Origin: Marivivens aquimaris
Lineage (GTDB): Bacteria; Pseudomonadota; Alphaproteobacteria; Rhodobacterales; Rhodobacteraceae
DNA: 64,000 nucleotides
Assembly (NCBI RefSeq): GCF_015220045.1
Contig: NZ_JADBGB010000001.1
Coordinates: 682,001-746,000, forward strand
Direction: 5' to 3'
The notes beneath the pieces are model-generated. The model worked only from the letters and a program-made list of their open reading frames with translations. It was not told the DNA's origin and made no database searches. Positions 59,057-64,000 of this stretch are shown in pieces (positions within the stretch are counted from its first letter, which is position 1; the number at the start of each line of letters is the position of its first letter). Both the position numbers and the translations under genes were made by a program.

Positions 59057-61869
59057 GTGCGTGCGATCCCGGCGCGGGTGAGGCCATACTCGGACTGCAT
59101 CGCGCGGGCGCCTTTGCCGCCTCGCACGGTGATACCTTCGCCGACGGCGTCGGACATGATGAACCGGCGCTGGCGCTGGCCACGGCTGTCGATCGTCTCT
59201 TCTTGGACGACATCATGCCGTTGCGACGACTGGTCGATGAATTCGAAGTTGACCACTGGTGGCAGCGACTGGGGCTGCGTCGCCAGATTGGCGGGCTGCG
59301 GTGCGAGGAGGGCGCGGCGTGTGATCTCTGCGGTAAGATAGGTAACAGGCCCGGAGACGGCCATCTCGACGCCTTCTTCGTGCGCGATGTGACTGCCGCC
59401 GGGATGATAACCGGCGTTGGCATATTTGGGCATCGTCTTGACGCTGGCAGCCGTTGTCGCGGTCGGCACCGTGCCTGCACTTCCTGCGGCCGGAAACATC
59501 GCTTCCGCTACCATGCCGAGCAGGCCACCATTTTGCTGCGTGCCAAATACGTTGGCGAAGGGGCCTTCACCGAGCAGTGCTGCCTGAAGGATGACTTCTT
59601 CCATGATATCGAGGAGCGACATGAAGACGTTTTCGAGTGCGTTGCCCTCGGAGCGCAGAGCGTCGATGACCTCCATGCCGCTGTCCTTCAGCCAGTCGCG
59701 CTTTTCCTTCAGCAACTCGGCTGCGCGGCCCTCTTCTTCCCGCTGGACGAGCAGGGCGCTGATCTGTTCGCGCTCGGCAGCGGTGGCTGCTGCCATCTCT
59801 TGCGACATGCGGATCAGTTCCTGCTTTACAGGATCGGCTTCGCGCATGATCGCGATGTCTTGCTGCAGGCTGGCGATCAGATCGGTGACGGCTTTGCGTT
59901 CGCGCTCAAGGTCGGTCGCAGCGCGTCCGGCGGCGCGACCGCTTTCGGTCTGCGCAGTGGTCATGTCACCGATTTCGGCTGTCAGCTTGGCGTTCTCGGT
60001 CGCAGTTTGGCGGGCACCTTCGGACAGGCGATTGAGGGCGATCTGTCCGAGGAAGCCGAACTCCTCCATCGCTTCGCCGTTTTCCATGATGACACGCTGT
60101 GCAGCCAGCTCGCCTTCGATTTCGGGGCGGGATGCACCAGCGGCCATCATATCGCGCTCGGTGGTCAGCAGTGTCGTCTGCTGTTCCTGCGAGATTTGGC
60201 CGGCACGGGCCTGACCGATCGCAGACATCAAGCGTTGCGCCTTGCCGATCAGCGTGCCGAGTTTGCCGTCGAGTGTGATGGCATCAGTGATGGCACGGCT
60301 GAAGCCGATCTGGTCGGCCCAGCGGGCCAGCTCGGCGGCAGCAAGTTTCGCGGCAGAGATACCATTCTCGGCATCATAGGCCTGCATCGCGGCGGTCTGC
60401 AGCTCGTCGGCGACTTCTCCAGTCAGACCCTTCTCATCGATCAGGGCGGCGGTCGCTTCGCGGTAGGCATCGCGGCGCATGGCCAGCACGGTCAGGCTAT
60501 CTTCGCCGGTGCGCTTGATGGCCAAGGCGAGATCGCGCTGTTGCTCATAGCTGCGGATCATGTCTTCGGCCATCTGCGCTTGCGCGGCAGTCGATGCGCC
60601 ATCGCCGAAAAGCGACAGATCGAGCGCCTGCAGCTTCAGGCCGTTGCGCAGGCCTTCGGCAAGACTCATTGCCAGTTCGCGGGCGCTTTCATTGGTGCCG
60701 TTTTCGCCATCGGTGACACTGTTCAGAACTGTGAGCAGCTCACGAGCTGCGGTCGTTTGTGCGTCGACCCCGTCTGCAGTCTTCAGGTCAGATGCCGCGA
60801 CCATCAGCGCAGCCGCTTCGTCTGCGGTCACACCAAAGGCTTCGCTTAGATCATCGAGTTTCGAGCGGACGTCGCCAAGGGCGTCGATCTCGGCTTGGAT
60901 GGCTACGAGGCGAGTGTTTAGGGCTGCGGTATCGGCACCGTACCCGTCACCATCTTCGGTGATAGCCTCAATCTCGGCGACGGTATTGGCGTATTCGATC
61001 TGCAGCTGGCGACGAGCTTCCAGCGCAGCGAGGACATCATCGGCGCTGTCATATGACGTGCTGCCAAATGCATCGCCAAGGTCGCGGGCCACGTTGCCGA
61101 ACGAGCGGCGCGCATCCATCTCGGCCATGTCGCGTTCGAGTTCGAGGATTTCGCGGGCGACTTCGGCGTTAGCGCCATATTCGCTTCGCAGGCTCGACAG
61201 GCCGCGACCAGAAGCATTTGATGCACCTTCGAGACGGTTCATGGCCTCTGCGAGGAGATCTACTTCTTCGCGTGCCTTTGCGGTCGCGTCGGCGGTCTGC
61301 ATGAGGGCCGGAATGGCGGTCGCACCCACGGCAAGCGCACCGCCGAGGAGGACGCCAGCCATACCGCCGGACAGCGCCAAAATGTCAGGCAGCTGCACCA
61401 TCAGCGCGGTGTAGTAGTCCTTGGTGACAGCGCCCATTTGGGCCGTCTGGTTCAGCTGGAAGGCCAGCATCTTGACCTTGTAGCTGGCGTCGGAAGCAGC
61501 GTTACCCGTGGCTGCAATTGCGGTACTGTTCGAGGTCATCCCCTGACGCGCAGAGGCAAGTAGCTGATCAGCATCCTTCTGCGCCAGCATTCCCGACTGC
61601 ACCGCGGCTGCGACCTGCTTCTCGACTGCGATGAACTCTTCGCTCTTCTCAATCGCGGGCTGGTACTTATCGCGCAGGGCGTCGATTGCGGCCGCCTGAT
61701 CTTTCATCGCTGCATTGAAGATGCTCGCAGAAGATGCGGCCGACTTATTGACGCGCTCGACGCCGGTGGTCTGATCGATGAGCTGCTGAACTGCGGTGCG
61801 TGTCTCGCCGACAGCAGCTTTGGCCTGTGAGGCGTTGGCTACGATTTCACCCTGAACCTTGAAGGTCAT
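59053..61869 (-). CDS. Phage tail tape measure protein
   Basis: 938 residues, mostly alpha-helical with long coiled-coil stretches of Ala, Glu, Gln and Arg, and one hydrophobic segment near 165-190 (DILALSGGMAGVLLGGALAVGATAIPAL), as expected for a protein that fixes tail length. The C-terminal part near 850-890 holds His/Gly-rich sequence (ANAGYHPGGSHIAHEEG) common to lambda-type tape measures. By the usual ratio of about 1.5 angstrom per residue it predicts a tail of roughly 140 nm. ATG overlaps the stop of the frameshifted chaperone product. Confidence 0.9.
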   Translation of the reverse strand: MTFKVQGEIVANASQAKAAVGETRTAVQQLIDQTTGVERVNKSAASSASIFNAAMKDQAAAIDALRDKYQPAIEKSEEFIAVEKQVAAAVQSGMLAQKDADQLLASARQGMTSNSTAIAATGNAASDASYKVKMLAFQLNQTAQMGAVTKDYYTALMVQLPDILALSGGMAGVLLGGALAVGATAIPALMQTADATAKAREEVDLLAEAMNRLEGASNASGRGLSSLRSEYGANAEVAREILELERDMAEMDARRSFGNVARDLGDAFGSTSYDSADDVLAALEARRQLQIEYANTVAEIEAITEDGDGYGADTAALNTRLVAIQAEIDALGDVRSKLDDLSEAFGVTADEAAALMVAASDLKTADGVDAQTTAARELLTVLNSVTDGENGTNESARELAMSLAEGLRNGLKLQALDLSLFGDGASTAAQAQMAEDMIRSYEQQRDLALAIKRTGEDSLTVLAMRRDAYREATAALIDEKGLTGEVADELQTAAMQAYDAENGISAAKLAAAELARWADQIGFSRAITDAITLDGKLGTLIGKAQRLMSAIGQARAGQISQEQQTTLLTTERDMMAAGASRPEIEGELAAQRVIMENGEAMEEFGFLGQIALNRLSEGARQTATENAKLTAEIGDMTTAQTESGRAAGRAATDLERERKAVTDLIASLQQDIAIMREADPVKQELIRMSQEMAAATAAEREQISALLVQREEEGRAAELLKEKRDWLKDSGMEVIDALRSEGNALENVFMSLLDIMEEVILQAALLGEGPFANVFGTQQNGGLLGMVAEAMFPAAGSAGTVPTATTAASVKTMPKYANAGYHPGGSHIAHEEGVEMAVSGPVTYLTAEITRRALLAPQPANLATQPQSLPPVVNFEFIDQSSQRHDVVQEETIDSRGQRQRRFIMSDAVGEGITVRGGKGARAMQSEYGLTRAGIART

Positions 61870-62204
61870 GCGTGGAGCGCCTCCGTTGCGCCTGCTTCAA
61901 TCACTTGGACGTCGGACCATTGGTCCGGTGTGACTTCGATACCTGCCAGCCTCAGACCCGCTTCAACGCGGCTATAGTCGAGGCTCGCGACGTGTCCGCT
62001 CGGGCGGAATGCCCATTGGGTGGCGATTGCGAGGAAGGCGTTCAGCGCGGGAAGATGGCATCCCCAAACCTCAAAGCTGTCCTCGGCAATCGGGGCGGAA
62101 AGGGTGACGCCAAGCAGCGCAGCGTCAGCCTCGATCTCTTGCCATTCGGTCGGCGCATCTTCGAAGAGCTGCCCCGTGGCCCACGCCCGACCGATGGCTC
62201 TTAG
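61866..62204 (-). CDS. Frameshift-only extension of tail chaperone (gpT-like, DUF1799-like)
   Basis: A 113-codon open frame (-1 relative to the chaperone gene), with no ATG and only one GTG near its end, so it cannot be translated alone. It reads on from the slippery site at 62204-62210. Content is phage-like: AIGRAWATGQLFEDAPTEW, then LPALNAFLAIATQWAF and LDYSRVEAGLRLAGI, a pattern close to DUF1799 tail chaperones, ending WSDVQVIEAGATEALHA. Its TGA overlaps the tape measure ATG. The fused product would be 218 residues, matching the G-GT arrangement of lambda. Confidence 0.82.
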   Translation of the reverse strand, partial: LRAIGRAWATGQLFEDAPTEWQEIEADAALLGVTLSAPIAEDSFEVWGCHLPALNAFLAIATQWAFRPSGHVASLDYSRVEAGLRLAGIEVTPDQWSDVQVIEAGATEALHA

Positions 62205-62521
62205 TTTCCCGCTTTGGCCGAGATGATTTCCTTGGTGTATGCCTTAAAGAGGGCGTTCCGGATGTCGGGGCGGCGGATCATCGCGATGCACAAGTCGTCG
62301 TCGCAGACCATCGGCTTGTCATTCTCGTCGACCAGCTCATGGAAGGTAACAACGCGGTCCTTCACATAATCGATCATCTGTGCGTCGTTCGTGAGCGTGG
62401 TGTGAATGTCCGGCACGACTTGGAACGTCGTGCGGAGCATCTGTACTTCGACGCCAGTGTCGCCCGGTGTGACGATCTCGACATCGCGGGTGAAGGTCGG
62501 GGTCTTATTCACTTTGAACAT
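62201..62521 (-). CDS. Phage tail assembly chaperone (gpG-like)
   Basis: 106 residues between tail tube and tape measure, the position of lambda gpG. Beta-rich N-terminus (RDVEIVTPGDTGVEVQMLRTTF) and a helical C-terminus (MIRRPDIRNALFKAYTKEI) ending AKAGN. The last three sense codons and stop form the -1 slippery context, so a fraction of ribosomes should make the longer chaperone. Confidence 0.82.
   Translation of the reverse strand: MFKVNKTPTFTRDVEIVTPGDTGVEVQMLRTTFQVVPDIHTTLTNDAQMIDYVKDRVVTFHELVDENDKPMVCDDDLCIAMIRRPDIRNALFKAYTKEIISAKAGN
62204..62210 (-). promoter_or_regulatory. -1 ribosomal frameshift site GGGAAAC
   Basis: In the zero frame G-GGA-AAC, a perfect X-XXY-YYZ heptamer (lambda uses G-GGA-AAG), followed at once by the TAA stop of the chaperone gene. 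After a one-base backward slip the next codons are CTA-AGA-GCC in the extension frame. Confidence 0.85.
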
Positions 62522-62532
62522 GCGCGTGATCC

Positions 62533-63465
62533 TTAGGTCAGAACGAGGGTGAACTGGTCATTGCCGGTGCCCGGCAGCGGCACACCGCGCAGGGTCCAGC
62601 TCACGATGCCTTCGTCGTCCTGCGGCGCGGCTGGACGCTGAAGCTGGAGCGAAGGGGTGTTGACGGTGATAATGTTCCCGGCGTCCGTTCCGTGCGTGAT
62701 GACGAGCGGCGTGGTCGAGGCGTCGAGGGCGATTTGATAAGGGTTGAAGGTCGTCACCGGCAGCGCGTCGGTCTGCATTTCAACGACTTCGGCGCGGTCG
62801 GTGATCCGGACCTCTTCGGTGCCCATGAGGAAGCGCGGCTTCACCTGTTGGCCCATATCGAGCGAAAAGCTCTTCATCGTGAACGCAACACCTCCGAGCG
62901 TGTGGACGGGCGTGTTCGCATTGCTGGCAACAATCGGCGCGATCCACTTGGTATAGTCCGGGGAAGCGGGTGCATTCTCGGTCGGGACTTCGAAGAGGCC
63001 GGTGAAGGTCCATTCGATCATCGGAATGCCGCTGGACATGATCACGATCTTCGAAGAACCACGCGCGCCTTTCAGCACGTAGCGCGTCGATGCGATCGTG
63101 AAATGAAAGATCAGGCTCTCGTGCCCATCGGTGACCGGATTGTAGGTCACGGAGGTGTCGGCAACGATGGTCTCGGCAAGACCGGCAGCGCGGGCCAACA
63201 CGCCCCACGCAGGCGCGACACCGGCAGCGCCCGAGCCTGCGAATTCAGTCTTGAAGGTCAGCTTGGAATGCAGTCCGACAGGCAGGGTGGCCTGCGCGCC
63301 CATAAACGGGCGTTCGATGTTGCGGGCGACATCCGAGCCTTCCATCGGCGAGATCGACATGTCGATGCCCATGATTGCATTCGCACCGGCGGTCGGGTTG
63401 CCGCCTTGGCCGTAGGTGCCTTCGATGACGGCGAGCATCAGCTTCTTCTTCCACGACAGGGACAT
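62533..63465 (-). CDS. Phage major tail tube protein
   Basis: 310 residues, beta-rich, between tail terminator and chaperone. Segments AIMGIDMSISPMEGSDVARNIERPFMG and SGIPMIEWTFTGLFEVP are typical of tail tube proteins of B3/D3-like siphophages. The C-terminal part (after ~230) has an Ig-like look, a common decoration. Start ATG 63465 overlaps the previous stop by one base. Confidence 0.8.
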   Translation of the reverse strand: MSLSWKKKLMLAVIEGTYGQGGNPTAGANAIMGIDMSISPMEGSDVARNIERPFMGAQATLPVGLHSKLTFKTEFAGSGAAGVAPAWGVLARAAGLAETIVADTSVTYNPVTDGHESLIFHFTIASTRYVLKGARGSSKIVIMSSGIPMIEWTFTGLFEVPTENAPASPDYTKWIAPIVASNANTPVHTLGGVAFTMKSFSLDMGQQVKPRFLMGTEEVRITDRAEVVEMQTDALPVTTFNPYQIALDASTTPLVITHGTDAGNIITVNTPSLQLQRPAAPQDDEGIVSWTLRGVPLPGTGNDQFTLVLT

Positions 63466-63605
63466 CAGTCAGCTTCCTTCTTTGCAGTGGTTTTGGTGAG
63501 CGTGCCCTCGGCTTCGAGGACGTAGCTGCCGCCGGACTGGGGCAGCGGGTGGACCGACTGCGCGGTCGCGGGCGGGGCGGATTGCTTGGCGGAACGGCGG
63601 GTCAT
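63465..63605 (-). CDS. Small phage protein between tail terminator and tube
   Basis: 46 residues: a basic Ser/Ala/Pro-rich start (MTRRSAKQSAPPATAQSVHP) and a Lys/Glu end, no known motif. Its ATG overlaps the tail-terminator stop (ATGA) and its stop overlaps the tube ATG by one base, so it is tightly embedded in the operon and very likely translated. Function unknown. Confidence 0.65.
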   Translation of the reverse strand: MTRRSAKQSAPPATAQSVHPLPQSGGSYVLEAEGTLTKTTAKKEAD

Positions 63606-64000
63606 GCGGGGGTGAACCTCAGCTGGTCTGTGATGACGAAGTCGATCTGGTAGACGAAGGCGCCGTCCTGCTGGGCTGCGAGGCGGGCGCGGGTGAATTC
63701 GAAGGTGCCGACGTTGTTGGCAGACCATCCGGCTACTGCTTCGATGATCTGGCGAATGGTGACGTCGGCGCGGTCAGCGGCATCGGCACCGGCGGGATCG
63801 ATGTCGCGAAACACGACGCAGACCGAGATGCCGTCCTTGACCGTTTGCTGGTAAAGATCGCCGATCGCGTTGGGGCGCGACGCGGTCAGGCCTTGGGTGA
63901 TCACGTAGGCAGCGGGTGTCTGCTGCGGCAGCTGGCCATCGCGCAGCAGCGCTGCAAAGGCTGCCATGCGCTCGACACTGCGCAGGTCAGGCACCAGATC
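63602..64000 (-). CDS. Phage tail terminator (gpU-like), 5' end outside window
   Basis: At least 133 codons; the frame stays open to the edge, with Asp-Leu-Val before the GTG at 63994, and family members usually begin 10-15 residues earlier, so the start lies outside. The sequence LVPDLRSVERMAAFAALL, TQGLTASRPNAIGDLYQQTV and VSVCVVFRD-type strands fit the small tail terminator/completion proteins that join tail to head. Confidence 0.72.
   Translation of the reverse strand, partial: DLVPDLRSVERMAAFAALLRDGQLPQQTPAAYVITQGLTASRPNAIGDLYQQTVKDGISVCVVFRDIDPAGADAADRADVTIRQIIEAVAGWSANNVGTFEFTRARLAAQQDGAFVYQIDFVITDQLRFTPA

Larger units (their letters stand above)
50814..64000 (-). mobile_element. Prophage tail module (siphovirus-like), continues past right edge
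   Basis: An unbroken minus-strand series in the order of a long non-contractile tail: tail terminator, small protein, tail tube, chaperone G with frameshift extension, tape measure, two minor tail proteins, NlpC/P60 peptidase, TipJ/J hub, tailspike. Overlapping starts and stops throughout. Head, lysis, replication and integration genes must lie to the right. Left end is within 50473-50813. The genes are intact, so the phage or a tail-derived particle could be functional. Confidence 0.9.

Noticed and set aside
50814..64000. Rhodobacterales gene transfer agent cluster
   Set aside because: The GTA has DUF2460 and DUF2163 proteins and a different gene order and sizes; here are DUF1833-like, TipJ-like and a G/GT chaperone, plus a beta-helix tailspike.
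1..64000. CRISPR arrays or insertion sequences
   Set aside because: No regularly spaced repeats and no transposase gene were seen anywhere in the window; the only repeats are the 3'-end elements and the TTRCAG cluster.

Overview
The window reads as chromosome of a marine Rhodobacteraceae (roseobacter-type alphaproteobacterium). Evidence for this is GC-rich coding with strong third-position bias, a heterotetrameric sarcosine oxidase, the YfgM/BamB/Der order, the rpmF-plsX-fabH-ihfA-merR block, an OlsB-type ornithine lipid enzyme, a TRAP transporter, and small families (DUF6525, DUF2852, long dCTP deaminase) typical of this group. No rRNA or CRISPR array is present; one tRNA-Pro(GGG) is.

Layout. 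1-3.2 kb: end of a sarcosine oxidase operon (soxA partial, soxG). 3.3-6.9 kb: Fe-type superoxide dismutase, a NIT-domain chemoreceptor, and a small charged protein paired with a host-attachment-family protein. 6.9-12.3 kb: LOG-family hydrolase, an acidic membrane-anchored LysM protein, an Atm1-like ABC exporter and a Bcr/CflA-type MFS exporter. 12.3-17 kb: a two-gene RND efflux system on the minus strand. 17.3-20.7 kb: YfgM-like, BamB and Der. 20.7-22.8 kb: a TspO-related membrane protein and serS. 23.1-27 kb: DUF6525, then a compact five-gene operon (His-rich DUF2796/ZrgA protein, LolD/FtsX-type ABC pair, two DUF3299 proteins) that matches the Vibrio zinc-acquisition system ZrgABCDE. 27-34.4 kb (minus): SelO, GNAT, nucleoside hydrolase, a RimB-RimK fusion, dCTP deaminase, tRNA-Pro, Gph-like HAD, MerR, IHF-alpha. 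34.5-38.9 kb: fabH, plsX, rpmF, DUF177, then bamE and olsB. 39-41.6 kb: ilvN and ilvI behind a complete transcription-attenuation leader. 41.7-48.6 kb: a two-component system divergent from a three-gene TRAP transporter. 48.6-50.5 kb: Bpt/Ate, RDD and DUF2852 proteins. 50.8-64 kb: the tail module of a siphovirus-like prophage, all on the minus strand and running off the right edge.

The clearest non-coding findings are these. (1) An ilvIH attenuator: promoter, a 16-residue leader peptide with five consecutive valine codons, a perfect 9-bp antiterminator and a terminator. (2) A canonical -1 ribosomal slippery heptamer (GGGAAAC) right before the stop of the phage tail chaperone gene; shifting opens a 112-residue extension that has no plausible start codon of its own. 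(3) A repeated hairpin element, four copies, each lying at the stop codon of a minus-strand gene in one fixed orientation. (4) A Zur-like AT-rich box between serS and the zinc operon. Functional statements rest on recognising families by eye; no database search was run.
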